Shown here: positions 9,405 through 18,585 of the stretch, in pieces
Numbering within the stretch: the first letter of the stretch is position 1
Layout: each line of letters opens with the position of its first letter
NCBI GenBank assembly: GCA_041395865.1
Contig: JAWKZQ010000001.1
Location: forward strand, 310,001 to 374,000
DNA: 64,000 bases
Source: IMCC2047 sp041395865
GTDB lineage: Bacteria; Pseudomonadota; Gammaproteobacteria; Pseudomonadales; IMCC2047
Direction of reading: 5' to 3'
Notes under the pieces: generated by a model
Database searches by the model: none
The model's input: only the letters and a program-made list of their open reading frames with translations
What the model was told of the DNA's origin: nothing
Position numbers and translations under genes: made by a program

Positions 9405-10228
9405 CAGATTTTTATGCCGTTGTTGGCAATCCTATTGGGCACAGCAAATCTCCGGCTATTCATACCGCCTTTGCTGAGCAAACCGGGCAGGACTTGAAAT
9501 ATGAGGCCTTGCTGTTTGAGCTGGATTTGTTTGCTGAGCAGGCGCGTGCCTTTTTCGAGGCGGGCGGGCGGGGATTGAATGTGACGGTGCCTTTCAAACT
9601 GGATGCCTGGCAGTTTGCGGAAATTCTCAGTAAGCGTGCCAAACGTGCAGGGTCGGTCAATACCCTGATGATTGGCAAGGATAAGAAAATCTATGGCGAT
9701 AATACCGACGGTGTCGGGCTGGTCAGGGATATTCTGCAAAATCATGGCGGCGTGATTGAGGGAAAGCGTGTACTGGTATTAGGCGCTGGCGGCGCCGTAC
9801 GCGGTGTGCTGGAAATGATCTTGGCTGAGAAACCGCAAACCCTGGTGATCGCCAATCGAACGGTTTCAAAAGCACAGGCGCTGGTCGATGAGTTTACTGG
9901 CCTGGGTTCCGTGACAGCGGTTGGGTTTGAAGAACTGTCGAGCCAATTTGACCTTGTCATCAACGGTACTGCGGCCAGCCTTCAGGGCGATTTGCCACCT
10001 TTGCCGACGGGAATCCTGGCCGATGGAGCCTGGTGCTATGACATGATGTATGGCGCTGATGAAACGCCTTTCAATGCCTGGGCGCGCGAACAGGGTGCAG
10101 CCAGGATGATGGATGGCCTGGGGATGCTGGTGGAACAGGCGGCAGAATCATTTTTTATTTGGCGCCATGTGCGTCCGGGCACTGAGGCGGTGATCAGCTC
10201 GTTGCGAGCCCAGTTGAAACGCACTTGA
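9401..10228 (+). CDS. aroE: Shikimate dehydrogenase
   Basis: NADP-dependent reduction of 3-dehydroshikimate in aromatic amino acid synthesis. The shikimate-binding motif NPIGHSKSP, the catalytic lysine in NVTVPFK, the NADP loop GAGGAVRG and the NRT phosphate-binding segment identify AroE rather than YdiB/quinate paralogues. The GTG start at 9401 overlaps the hemF stop by 4 bp, giving 275 residues. The frame continues upstream through the end of hemF, but that extension has no family counterpart. Confidence 0.96.
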   Translation: MTDFYAVVGNPIGHSKSPAIHTAFAEQTGQDLKYEALLFELDLFAEQARAFFEAGGRGLNVTVPFKLDAWQFAEILSKRAKRAGSVNTLMIGKDKKIYGDNTDGVGLVRDILQNHGGVIEGKRVLVLGAGGAVRGVLEMILAEKPQTLVIANRTVSKAQALVDEFTGLGSVTAVGFEELSSQFDLVINGTAASLQGDLPPLPTGILADGAWCYDMMYGADETPFNAWAREQGAARMMDGLGMLVEQAAESFFIWRHVRPGTEAVISSLRAQLKRT

Positions 10229-10400
10229 GTTCCAACATCGTCGTGGATACTCGTTTTATATTGCATCTCGTTACCGGGTAACAGGCAGACCCACTCATCC
10301 GTTTGAGCAGCCGCTGTATCAGCCTCCGGCTGTTTGTCACTTATTTGTCAAAATTGCTCTGTAGACTCCCGTTTCCCCCGGATTTCACAATGGAGCAATA

Positions 10401-12053
10401 ATGTCTGATACCAACTCACGCCATAAAACTGTAGAGCTTCTCTGGCAACTGAAACAGCAGGCTGAACGGAATCAGGTCAATGGTGTGTCCTTTATACACT
10501 TCAATTTAATGCTCAGGGATGCGGATTATCGTAACGGTATTATCGAAAAGGCGTGTTCCTGCGGTGATGAGGCGTTACGGGCTTTGGGTAAACAGTTAAG
10601 TGAGTTAAATATTGACGAAGCGTTGCTGCTGCCCGGCGGGAATCAGGAATCTGCCGCGATGTCGGGAAAAACTCGAGGCCGAAATGCTTCGGATGCAGAG
10701 AAAGGAATCTCCCAGGCAGCTTCCCCAGGGCAATCGGCCAAGTCTTTCCGGCTTGTTGCGATGCTTTGCCTGGTATTGGTGATTGCGGCTGCAGGCTATG
10801 GCGTCGTCAGCCTGCCCTCCCTGCAGGGAAGCCGGCATATCAGTGAAAGTATTACGGAAGACACGGTATGGCCAGCTGGCAGCAGCTATTTGTTGGAGGG
10901 GCTGGTCTATGTTGAAAACGGCGCGAGCCTGACCATTGAGGAAGGGGTCACCGTCCGCGGCCAAAAAGGTTCAGCACTGATCGTTACGCGAGATTCCCAG
11001 CTGTACGCAAAGGGTACGGCCCAGGCGCCGATCGTTTTCACCAGTGGCCAGAAACCGGGTACACGCCGGTCGGGTGACTGGGGCGGGTTGGTGCTGCTGG
11101 GAAATGCCCGTGTGAACAAGAGCAATGCCTTTATCGAAGGTGTGCCTGTTAACGATACACGCGGCTATTTTGGCGGAGACGATGATGCGGATTCCTGCGG
11201 CGTGCTGACCTACGTCCGTATTGAGTTTGCCGGTCATGAAGTTTACGCGAACAATGAGCTTAATGGCCTGACCCTGGCAGGGTGTGGCAGTAATACGATT
11301 GTTCGTAACCTGCAGGTACATCGTGCGCTGGATGATGGCATTGAGGTTTTTGGGGGCGCCGTTGACCTTAAGTATGCGGTGGTTAGTGGTGCGGGCGATG
11401 ATGGTTTTGACTGGGATATGGGCTGGCGTGGCCGCGTTCAGTATTTGTTGGTCCAGCAACACGAGAATGTCGGCGACAATGGTTTTGAGGGCGATAATTC
11501 CAAATCGAATCCCGACGCGCAGCCGCGTTCCGCACCGCAATTTTATAATGTGACTTTGATCAGCCCGCATAGCGGTGGCAAGGCCCAGCGTGCCATGACG
11601 CTTCGTGCCGGCACGGGCGGAAGCTTTCATAACATGATCATTGAGGGCTTTTCGGCCGAAGCTATTGATTTGCGCGATGCAGTGGCGCCTTTGCTAGCAG
11701 AAGGAAGTCTGGAGCTGAGCCATATGTACCTGGCGGGCATTGGCCCGGGTGGAAACCTGTTTTACGCCGACGAAAGCGCCAACAAGGATGACGATAACGG
11801 TTTTGACGAACAGGCTTTTTTCATGGCCGATCAACAGCACATGCACCACCAGCAGCAGGCGGCTTTGCCCAAAATAGCCACCGATCCTTTGCAGCCCAAC
11901 TTTACACCCCCCCGGCACAGGTTGCTTGAGGATACTTATGCAGCCATTCCGCAGGGCGAGTTCTGGAATGAGTCTGCCCAATACCTGGGTGCAATTAGGC
12001 CGGGTTCCAAGCAGAGCTGGCTGGATCATTGGACCGACTTTCCGGCCAATTGA
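10401..12053 (+). CDS. Membrane-anchored protein with beta-helix-like exterior
   Basis: Function unknown. The 550-residue protein has about 115 hydrophilic N-terminal residues with no signal peptide, then one transmembrane segment (LVAMLCLVLVIAAAGYGVV, about residues 117-135). About 410 residues follow, rich in short Gly/Asp/Asn turns and beta strands such as GLVYVENGASLTIEEGVTV. This region contains the Asp-rich GGDDDADSCG and a series of strand repeats (NTIVRNLQVHRALDDGIEVF, VSGAGDDGFDWDMGW) typical of right-handed parallel beta-helix proteins. The topology would be cytoplasm-in, beta-helix-out. It has its own gap on both sides (172 and 117 bp) and appears monocistronic. Carbohydrate or envelope binding is a guess. 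Confidence 0.7.
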   Translation: MSDTNSRHKTVELLWQLKQQAERNQVNGVSFIHFNLMLRDADYRNGIIEKACSCGDEALRALGKQLSELNIDEALLLPGGNQESAAMSGKTRGRNASDAEKGISQAASPGQSAKSFRLVAMLCLVLVIAAAGYGVVSLPSLQGSRHISESITEDTVWPAGSSYLLEGLVYVENGASLTIEEGVTVRGQKGSALIVTRDSQLYAKGTAQAPIVFTSGQKPGTRRSGDWGGLVLLGNARVNKSNAFIEGVPVNDTRGYFGGDDDADSCGVLTYVRIEFAGHEVYANNELNGLTLAGCGSNTIVRNLQVHRALDDGIEVFGGAVDLKYAVVSGAGDDGFDWDMGWRGRVQYLLVQQHENVGDNGFEGDNSKSNPDAQPRSAPQFYNVTLISPHSGGKAQRAMTLRAGTGGSFHNMIIEGFSAEAIDLRDAVAPLLAEGSLELSHMYLAGIGPGGNLFYADESANKDDDNGFDEQAFFMADQQHMHHQQQAALPKIATDPLQPNFTPPRHRLLEDTYAAIPQGEFWNESAQYLGAIRPGSKQSWLDHWTDFPAN

Positions 12054-12170
12054 TCCTGCGGCGGTATGTATCCACGACTCGTTTATGCGATGATTCTTAC
12101 CCTTGGAGTCAGGTTTCGGATTAGATAACCGCCATAGGCGATCGTGCCCTGTGGCAGGAAGTGGGTCGCT

Positions 12171-12593
12171 ATGTGGGTACAAAAGGTCATAACACTTAAG
12201 GCAAGATCAAGAGGGTTTCACCTGGTTACGGAGGAAATCCTCACGCAGTTGCCGGAGCTGCGAGATTTCAAAGTCGGTCTGGCACACCTGTTTATCCAGC
12301 ATACCTCGGCGTCCCTGACGATCAATGAAAACGCCGATCCCACCGTGCGGCAGGATTTCGAATCGCATATTAACCAAATGGTGCCGGAGAATGCGCCCTA
12401 TTACCGGCATACGCTGGAGGGGCCGGACGATATGCCGGCGCATCTAAAAAGCTCGCTGATGGGGTGCAGCGTGACGTTGCCCATTAGTAATGGGCGTTTC
12501 AATCTGGGGACCTGGCAGGGTGTTTATCTGGGCGAGCACCGCGATTATGGGGGTGCCCGCCGCATTGTTATCACCCTGCAGGGGGATGGCTGA
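12171..12593 (+). CDS. yjbQ: YjbQ family protein (UPF0047)
   Basis: Small conserved protein; E. coli YjbQ has weak thiamine-phosphate synthase activity, while the physiological role is not settled. Family motifs are FIQHTSASLTINENADPTV, the histidine-containing LEGPDDMPAHLKSSL segment and LGTWQGVYLGEHRD. The ATG at 12171 follows an AGGAAG at suitable distance and gives 140 residues. Starts further upstream in the same frame add residues absent from the family. It converges on the carbonic-anhydrase-like gene, 9 bp away. Confidence 0.92.
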   Translation: MWVQKVITLKARSRGFHLVTEEILTQLPELRDFKVGLAHLFIQHTSASLTINENADPTVRQDFESHINQMVPENAPYYRHTLEGPDDMPAHLKSSLMGCSVTLPISNGRFNLGTWQGVYLGEHRDYGGARRIVITLQGDG

Positions 12594-12602
12594 ACGGCGC
12601 AG

Positions 12603-13148
12603 TTAGCCGGTTTCGTGCATCTGGTTGATCAAATGGATATCTTTCAATTTCATATAGTGCCTGGCACTGTAGTTAAAGAAAGCGCGCTCGGAATCCGTCA
12701 GCGGACGTAAACGTTTGGCTGGGCTGCCCAGGTAGAGGTAGCCGCTTTCCAGCACTTTGCCCGGTGCTACCAGGCTACCGGCGCCGATCACGACATCCGA
12801 CTCGATCACGGCGCCGTCCATAATGGTTGAACCCATGCCTATGAGTACCCGGTCGCTGATGGTACACCCGTGCAGGATAACCTTGTGCCCGGCAGTCACG
12901 TCATTGCCGATGTATAATCCATACCCTTTGGTATGGTCGCCGGGGTGCGTGACATGCAGAACAGAGCCATCTTGAATATTGGTGCGGCTGCCGATGCGCA
13001 CCTGGTTAACATCGCCCCGAATGACAGTCATAGGCCAGACGGAGGAATCATCGCCGATTTCAACGTCGCCCAGCACTAAAGCGGTCGGATCGACGTAGGT
13101 GTTATTACCCAGTTGGGGACTAATGCCCTGGTATGTCCGAGTTGTCAT
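12603..13148 (-). CDS. Gamma-carbonic anhydrase-like protein (YrdA family)
   Basis: Left-handed beta-helix hexapeptide-repeat protein of 181 residues. The three metal-ligand histidines expected for gamma-class enzymes are present: one in SVLHVTH and two in AGHKVILHGC. RGDVNQVRIGSRTNIQDG is the typical family core. Many members show no measured carbonic anhydrase activity, so only the fold and zinc site are secure. It is transcribed divergently from prlC across a 99-bp gap. Confidence 0.92.
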   Translation of the reverse strand: MTTRTYQGISPQLGNNTYVDPTALVLGDVEIGDDSSVWPMTVIRGDVNQVRIGSRTNIQDGSVLHVTHPGDHTKGYGLYIGNDVTAGHKVILHGCTISDRVLIGMGSTIMDGAVIESDVVIGAGSLVAPGKVLESGYLYLGSPAKRLRPLTDSERAFFNYSARHYMKLKDIHLINQMHETG

Positions 13149-13247
13149 AAGATATAAAGTTCTCCGGCCTTGAATTTGGAAGGATTAAACAAGATATAAG
13201 CTAAGTGTAGCGCAACCAATATTTGTAATGAACGGAAATTCGACACC

Positions 13248-15287
13248 ATGAGCAATCCACTGCTGCAGCCCGCTGAGCTGCCCCCCTTTTTATCCATCAA
13301 GCCTGAGCATGTACAGCCTGCCATTGAACAGCTCCTGGCTGATAACCGCGAGCAGATTCAGGCATTGTTAGCCGCGCCAGGAGAAAAATCCTGGACTACC
13401 CTGGTCGAGCCGCTGGAAGCGCTGGAGGATCGCTTGAATCAGGCCTGGTCTCCGGTAAGTCATATGAATTCCGTGGTAAACAGTGATGCACTCAGGGATG
13501 CTTATAATGCCTGTTTGCCGCTGCTCAGCGAATATTCCACGGAGCTGGGTCAGAGTGCCGAGCTTTATCAGGCTTACCAGGCGATTGCGAACAGTGAACC
13601 GTATGCGACCTTAAGCCAGGCGCAGCAGAAAAGTATTCAAAATGCCCTGCGTGATTTCCGCTTGGCCGGTGTTGCGCTGCCAGCGGATAAAAAGCAGCGT
13701 TACGGCGAGATTAAAAAGCGATTGTCAAAGTTGACCAGTACGTTTGCCGAAAATGTGCTGGATGCCACTCAGGGCTGGACCAAGCTGATCCACCATGCCG
13801 GTGAGCTGGCCGGTGTGCCTGAGTCATCGCTGGCGGCAATGGCACAGGCCGCCGAAGCAAAAGGACTGGAAGGGTACCTGGTAACCCTGGAGTTCCCTTC
13901 TTATTTTCCCGTCGTTACCTATTGTGAAAATGCGGCCCTGCGTGAGGAGGTATACGAGGCCTTTGTCACCCGGGCCTCGGATCAGGGGCCGAATGCGGGC
14001 GAGTGGGATAACTCCGAACTGATCGATGAGATCCTGGCCCTGCGCCACGAGCTGGCTACGCTATTGGGATTCGAGCATTATGCGGCCTACTCGCTGGCTA
14101 CCAAGATGGCGGATACTCCCGAGCAGGTCATGCGGTTCCTGCTGGATCTGGCGGAAAAATCCCACTCCAGGGCTGTTCAGGAGTTTGTCGAGTTGCAGGC
14201 TTACGCCCAGGAACAGTTTGGCGTGACGGAATTAAACCCCTGGGATGTGGGCTATTACAGTGAAAAGTTGCGCCAGCACCGTTACGCCATTTCGCAGGAA
14301 GAGTTGCGTCCCTGGTTCCCGGTGGATCAGGTAATTGATGGCATGTTTGAAGTGGTGCAGCGATTATATGACATCAATATCAAACCCGTTGCCGAGTTTG
14401 ATAGCTGGCACCCGGATGTGCGGTTTTACGAAATCTCCAGGGATGGCGGCGTGATTGGCCGTTTCTACCTTGACCTGTATGCCCGCGCCGATAAGCGCGG
14501 CGGGGCCTGGATGGACGAATGCCGGGTGCGGCGCGGCTTGCCCGATGGCCGTGTTCAATTGCCCGTTGCTTACCTGACCTGTAATTTTAATGGCCCAGTG
14601 GGCGATACGCCGGCGCTGTTAACCCATGATGAAGTGACCACCCTGTTCCATGAGTTTGGCCATGGCTTGCACCATATGCTGACCCGGATCGATGTCAGTG
14701 CCGTGTCTGGTATTAATGGCGTACCCTGGGATGCCGTGGAGCTGCCCAGTCAGTTTCTGGAGAACTGGTGCTGGCAGCCAGAGGGCATTGCACTGATTTC
14801 CAGCCATTACCAAACCGGAGAACCCTTGCCCCAGGAGATGCTGGATAAATTATTGGCTGCAAAAAACTTCCAGGCTGCGATGCAGATGGTGCGGCAACTG
14901 GAGTTTGCCCTGTTCGATTTTCGGGTTCACCTGGAATATAACCCCTATGCCGAGGGCGAAGTGCAGGCCATCCTCGATCAGGTGCGTGAACAGGTTACCG
15001 TTGTGCCGGTGGTTGCCTATAATCGTTTCCAGCATGGCTTTACCCATATCTTTGCGGGCGGCTATGCGGCGGGGTATTACAGTTACAAGTGGGCCGAGGT
15101 GTTATCTGCCGATGCCTTTTCAAAGTTTGAGGAAGAGGGTATTTTTAATCGGGCGACGGGCAAAGCCTTCCTGGAGAATATCCTGCAGCAGGGCGGCGCG
15201 CGCGAGCCGATGGAGTTATTCGTGGCGTTCCGCGGTCGAGAACCAAGTGTGGAGTCGCTGCTTCGCCATAGCGGCCTGATTCAGTAA
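13248..15287 (+). CDS. prlC: Oligopeptidase A (M3 zinc metallopeptidase)
   Basis: Cytoplasmic peptidase degrading signal peptides and other short peptides. The 679-residue length equals E. coli PrlC/OpdA. The zinc-binding HEXXH helix is TTLFHEFGHGLHHML near residue 470, and the downstream Glu-containing ELPSQFLENW segment supplies the third ligand. No signal peptide. It starts a run of closely spaced genes (DUF4282 protein, parvulin). Confidence 0.96.
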   Translation: MSNPLLQPAELPPFLSIKPEHVQPAIEQLLADNREQIQALLAAPGEKSWTTLVEPLEALEDRLNQAWSPVSHMNSVVNSDALRDAYNACLPLLSEYSTELGQSAELYQAYQAIANSEPYATLSQAQQKSIQNALRDFRLAGVALPADKKQRYGEIKKRLSKLTSTFAENVLDATQGWTKLIHHAGELAGVPESSLAAMAQAAEAKGLEGYLVTLEFPSYFPVVTYCENAALREEVYEAFVTRASDQGPNAGEWDNSELIDEILALRHELATLLGFEHYAAYSLATKMADTPEQVMRFLLDLAEKSHSRAVQEFVELQAYAQEQFGVTELNPWDVGYYSEKLRQHRYAISQEELRPWFPVDQVIDGMFEVVQRLYDINIKPVAEFDSWHPDVRFYEISRDGGVIGRFYLDLYARADKRGGAWMDECRVRRGLPDGRVQLPVAYLTCNFNGPVGDTPALLTHDEVTTLFHEFGHGLHHMLTRIDVSAVSGINGVPWDAVELPSQFLENWCWQPEGIALISSHYQTGEPLPQEMLDKLLAAKNFQAAMQMVRQLEFALFDFRVHLEYNPYAEGEVQAILDQVREQVTVVPVVAYNRFQHGFTHIFAGGYAAGYYSYKWAEVLSADAFSKFEEEGIFNRATGKAFLENILQQGGAREPMELFVAFRGREPSVESLLRHSGLIQ

Positions 15288-15314
15288 GTTAGCGTTTCTA
15301 AAAAGGAGAAAGGA

Positions 15315-15560
15315 ATGAAGGATTTATTGTTTTTTGAAAAACTGGTCACTCCCAAGCTGATTAATGTGATTTACTGGCTGATGTTAGCCTGTACCGCCTT
15401 TTCCGGCTTGCGGGCGATGTTCAGTCATTACGGCGGCGGCTTTATATCCGGTGTTTTTATTTTGATCAGCGGTGCTGTCGCGGCACGTGTGATCTGCGAA
15501 GTGTTGATTGTTTTATTTAAAATTAACGAAAACGCGAAGAAAATCGCCGATAAATCGTAA
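15315..15560 (+). CDS. DUF4282 small membrane protein
   Basis: An 81-residue protein with an N-terminal FFEKLVTPKLI segment and two transmembrane helices (about 18-36 and 45-70), the arrangement of DUF4282 proteins, whose role is unknown. A clear AAAGGAGAAAGG ribosome binding site precedes the ATG. It lies 27 bp after prlC and 31 bp before the parvulin gene. Confidence 0.8.
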   Translation: MKDLLFFEKLVTPKLINVIYWLMLACTAFSGLRAMFSHYGGGFISGVFILISGAVAARVICEVLIVLFKINENAKKIADKS

Positions 15561-15591
15561 AACCTAATTTTTAACTCGAGAGGAAAAACCC

Positions 15592-15873
15592 ATGGCAAGA
15601 GCAAGCGCCAGACATATTTTGGTGGATACAGAAGCGCAGTGTGCCGCACTGAAGGCAGAAATTGAGAATGGCGCGGATTTTGGCGAGTTGGCTAAACAGC
15701 ATTCCAGTTGCCCTTCCGGTGCGCGCGGTGGCGAGCTGGGCGAATTTGGGCCTGGCCAGATGGTTCGCGAGTTTGATGAGGTGGTTTTCAGCGCCCCGGT
15801 GAATACCGTTCAGGGGCCGGTAAAAACCCAATTTGGTTATCACCTTCTGGAAGTGACCAACCGCACCGAATAG
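15592..15873 (+). CDS. ppiC: Parvulin-type peptidyl-prolyl isomerase (PpiC-like)
   Basis: Single-domain cytoplasmic parvulin of 93 residues that catalyses proline cis/trans isomerisation. Family hallmarks: ASARHILVDTE at the start, FGELAKQHSSCPSG, GGELGEFGPGQMV, and the end TQFGYHLLEV with its conserved histidine. No signal peptide and no chaperone domain, which separates it from SurA and PpiD. Ribosome binding site GAGAGGAAAAACCC. Confidence 0.95.
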   Translation: MARASARHILVDTEAQCAALKAEIENGADFGELAKQHSSCPSGARGGELGEFGPGQMVREFDEVVFSAPVNTVQGPVKTQFGYHLLEVTNRTE

Positions 15874-15941
15874 GGCGTTTCGGGGTTTAATTGGCGGGTT
15901 TATGATAGAATCCGCCACTCTATTTGTTCGAGGAAAAGTGA

Positions 15942-16883
15942 ATGATTGTTGTTACAGGTGGCGCAGGTTTTATCGGCAGTAATTTGGTTAAGGGCCTGAA
16001 CGAGCAAGGGCGAACCGATATTTTGGTTGTAGACGACCTTACGGACGGTACCAAATTCGTCAATATTGCCGATTGTGAAATTGCGGACTACCTGGACAAG
16101 CACATCTTCCTCGAGCGTCTTGAGTGCGGTTTGCTGCCCGACGACATCGACGCGATTGTACATTTGGGCGCCTGTTCGGCCACGACCGAATGGGACGGCC
16201 AGTTCATGATGGAAAACAATTACGAATACACCAAAAAGGTGTTTCATTACTGTATTGAACTGCGTATTCCCTTCATCTATGCCTCCAGTGCCGCGGTGTA
16301 CGGCGCGAACACGGAATTTGCCGAGAAGCGTGAGAACGAGCAGCCGCTCAATGTTTACGGCTACTCCAAGTTCCTGTTTGACCAGTACGTACGTCGCCAC
16401 CAGGACTTGATCCAGAGTCAGGTGGTAGGTCTGCGTTATTTCAACGTTTACGGGCCGCGTGAATCGCACAAGGGTTCCATGGCCAGTGTAGCCTTCCACC
16501 TGAATAACCAGATTAAGGAAAACGGCGTGGTTAAGCTGTTCGAGGGTTCGGACGGCTACGAAAACGGCGGCCAGCTGCGGGACTTTATCTACGTCGGCGA
16601 TGCGGTAAAGGCCAAGTTGTGGCTGTTGCAGAACCCCCAGGTTTCCGGAATTTTTAACCTGGGTACGGGGCGTGCGCAGCCCTTCCGGGATGTGGCCCAG
16701 GCTGTTGTGGACTGGCACGGAAAGGGCGAGATTCACTACATTGCTTTCCCGGAACATTTGAAGGGTCGTTACCAGAGCTATACCCAGGCGGATATTTCCG
16801 CCCTGCGCGAAGCCGGATACGCTGAGCCCTTTAAAACGGTGCAAGAGGGTGTGCGCGAATACCTGGATAGGTTGAATAAGTAG
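15942..16883 (+). CDS. hldD: ADP-L-glycero-D-manno-heptose 6-epimerase
   Basis: Last step in making the ADP-heptose precursor of the LPS inner core. This is an extended short-chain dehydrogenase with NADP loop GGAGFIGSNL, the ASSAAVYG segment and the catalytic YGYSKFLFDQY (YxxxK). ARQ-type substrate-loop residues follow NVYGPRESHKG. The 313 residues are the usual length. The ATG follows GAGGAAAAG. Its presence supports a Gram-negative host with a heptose-containing LPS core. It is followed after 2 bp by yheV. Confidence 0.96.
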   Translation: MIVVTGGAGFIGSNLVKGLNEQGRTDILVVDDLTDGTKFVNIADCEIADYLDKHIFLERLECGLLPDDIDAIVHLGACSATTEWDGQFMMENNYEYTKKVFHYCIELRIPFIYASSAAVYGANTEFAEKRENEQPLNVYGYSKFLFDQYVRRHQDLIQSQVVGLRYFNVYGPRESHKGSMASVAFHLNNQIKENGVVKLFEGSDGYENGGQLRDFIYVGDAVKAKLWLLQNPQVSGIFNLGTGRAQPFRDVAQAVVDWHGKGEIHYIAFPEHLKGRYQSYTQADISALREAGYAEPFKTVQEGVREYLDRLNK

Positions 16884-16885
16884 TC

Positions 16886-17122
16886 ATGGTTAAAAAACGT
16901 TTTATTGCCGGTGCGGTGTGCCCGCGCTGCGCGGAAATGGATAAAATCGTCATGTACGAGCAGGACGGGAAAAATTTTCGTGAGTGTGTGGCCTGCGGTT
17001 ACGAAGATGAAATGCCCGTAAGCGGTGGCGCGAATGAACTGCCAACCCGCGTCAACGAAAAGCCTGAGGCACCGCAGGTGGCCGAGCAGGTATTGAATTT
17101 CGTCGATCCCGACAAGAAATAG
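16886..17122 (+). CDS. yheV: YheV family putative zinc-ribbon protein
   Basis: A 78-residue protein with two CxxC pairs, VCPRC and ECVACGYED, forming a likely zinc ribbon (DUF2387, YheV). No function is established. In other gammaproteobacteria yheV sits next to prlC; here it is a few genes downstream, 2 bp after hldD. The C-terminal half is hydrophilic and probably disordered. Confidence 0.85.
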   Translation: MVKKRFIAGAVCPRCAEMDKIVMYEQDGKNFRECVACGYEDEMPVSGGANELPTRVNEKPEAPQVAEQVLNFVDPDKK

Positions 17123-17261
17123 TGGCCCTGTGCTGCCAACATTCCCCTCTGTGCGACTCGTTAAATCGAGTTAATCGGCTACACTGTTTTTATCATTACA
17201 TTTAACTTTTTTTGCCGCCCTCCCGTGATGGGGAGCGGCGTACTCGCGCATTGAGGGTCCT

Positions 17262-18560
17262 ATGAAAAAAGCGTTATTGCTCCTTGTCCTGCTGCCTGTT
17301 GCTGTCATCGTTGGTGTGAAGGGCTTTATTTACTACAAAGTTACTTCGCAACTGGATGATGCCATTGCAGCGGCAAGCCCCTTTGTGCAGCTCAGTTATG
17401 AGGGTGTCAGCAGTACACTGGGCGGTGAAATTCTGGTCGAAGGGGTTAAGGTCAAACCCTATGGCACAAGCCTTGAGGTAAGTATCGACGAGGTTGGCGT
17501 TAAGTTTCCCGATTTGCAAACGCTGCTGTTTATTGATGACGACCTGAAAAAGCAGCGCATTCCTGAGCAGATGGGCTTTAAGCTCAATCACATGCGCATG
17601 GACCTGGACGGCCTGAAGCCCTATACCGCCGTGCTGCAATCACAATCTGACCAACTGATGCAGCGCTACAGCCTGCTGGGCTGTCCGGACCTGGAGCAGG
17701 ATGACCCTATCAGTGTCCTGCAGCAGCTGGGCTACAGCGAAATGGATGGCAGCGTTAACATGAGCTACCGTTGGGACCGGGGTACCAGGCACCTGGTGAT
17801 CAATACGGATGCTACCTGGCACGAGATGAGCACCAGCTCCATTTCTATCCAGTTGGACTCCATTGCCGCATTGACAGCCGCTGCGATGGTTAGCGCGCCG
17901 GAGCTACAGAGTATTTCCGTGAGTGTCCAGGACGAAGGTTACAACCGTCGCCTGATTGAACACTGTGCGGCCAGTCAGCAGATCGGCAGCGATGACTTCG
18001 TTAATATCCATATTGCTGCGTTGAAAGCAGCCCTGGTGGAACAAGGCGTGCAGCTGGGCGAGAACCTGTTCGATGTGTACCGCTACTACCTGAATGTAGA
18101 AGGGCCGCTGACCTTTAAAATGTACCCGGGCAGTATGCAGCAACTGGCGAACCTGCAAATGTATAAGCCGGAGGATATTCCGGCGCTATTGGGGCTTGAG
18201 ATTCACAAGGGCGACGAGGTGATTCGGGATATCCGGATTGCATGGGAAGAAGCGAAATTCAAGGAAGCGATGGCAACCCTGGCGGAAGAACCCGAGGTTG
18301 AAGCAAAGCCTGAACCCCCGCGCATGGAACAGGAACCTTCCGGCCCCCAGTATGTTGATGTCAGGCCCTCCGGGTTGGAGTCGCAAATGCACCAAACCGT
18401 GAAAATCACGACCGTTGACCAGCGCAATCTCGAGGGCGTACTGGTTAAAGCCGATGTGGATCGCATTTTTATCGATGTGCCTATGGGCGGCGGAACGGCA
18501 ACCCTGCCGATTACCCGCAGCGATATTACGCAGGCTCAGGTTCTGAAACGTGGTTCCTGA
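17262..18560 (+). CDS. Unrecognised envelope protein with N-terminal membrane anchor
   Basis: A 432-residue protein I cannot assign. Residues 4-27 form one hydrophobic segment (LLLVLLPVAVIVGVKGFIYY), an uncleaved anchor or signal peptide. The next region (VQLSYEGVSSTLGGEILVEG) resembles the opening of periplasmic AsmA/DUF945-type proteins. A charged Pro/Glu-rich linker lies around 345-370. The last 60 residues (MHQTVKITTVDQRNLEGVLV onward) look like a compact beta-barrel, perhaps Sm-like. The 139-bp upstream gap contains an imperfect hairpin at about 17215-17240 close to the start codon. Confidence 0.6.
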   Translation: MKKALLLLVLLPVAVIVGVKGFIYYKVTSQLDDAIAAASPFVQLSYEGVSSTLGGEILVEGVKVKPYGTSLEVSIDEVGVKFPDLQTLLFIDDDLKKQRIPEQMGFKLNHMRMDLDGLKPYTAVLQSQSDQLMQRYSLLGCPDLEQDDPISVLQQLGYSEMDGSVNMSYRWDRGTRHLVINTDATWHEMSTSSISIQLDSIAALTAAAMVSAPELQSISVSVQDEGYNRRLIEHCAASQQIGSDDFVNIHIAALKAALVEQGVQLGENLFDVYRYYLNVEGPLTFKMYPGSMQQLANLQMYKPEDIPALLGLEIHKGDEVIRDIRIAWEEAKFKEAMATLAEEPEVEAKPEPPRMEQEPSGPQYVDVRPSGLESQMHQTVKITTVDQRNLEGVLVKADVDRIFIDVPMGGGTATLPITRSDITQAQVLKRGS

Positions 18561-18585
18561 TCAGGCTGTGGGGTAGGGCGTAAGC

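Noticed and set aside
10229..12100. Inverted short repeats flanking the beta-helix gene (GTCGTGGATAC type, about 11 bp)
   Set aside because: Short, imperfectly extended and without target duplications or transposase; likely chance.
15900..16844. 314-codon minus-strand frame opposite hldD
   Set aside because: hldD has all catalytic motifs on the plus strand; the opposite frame resembles no protein.
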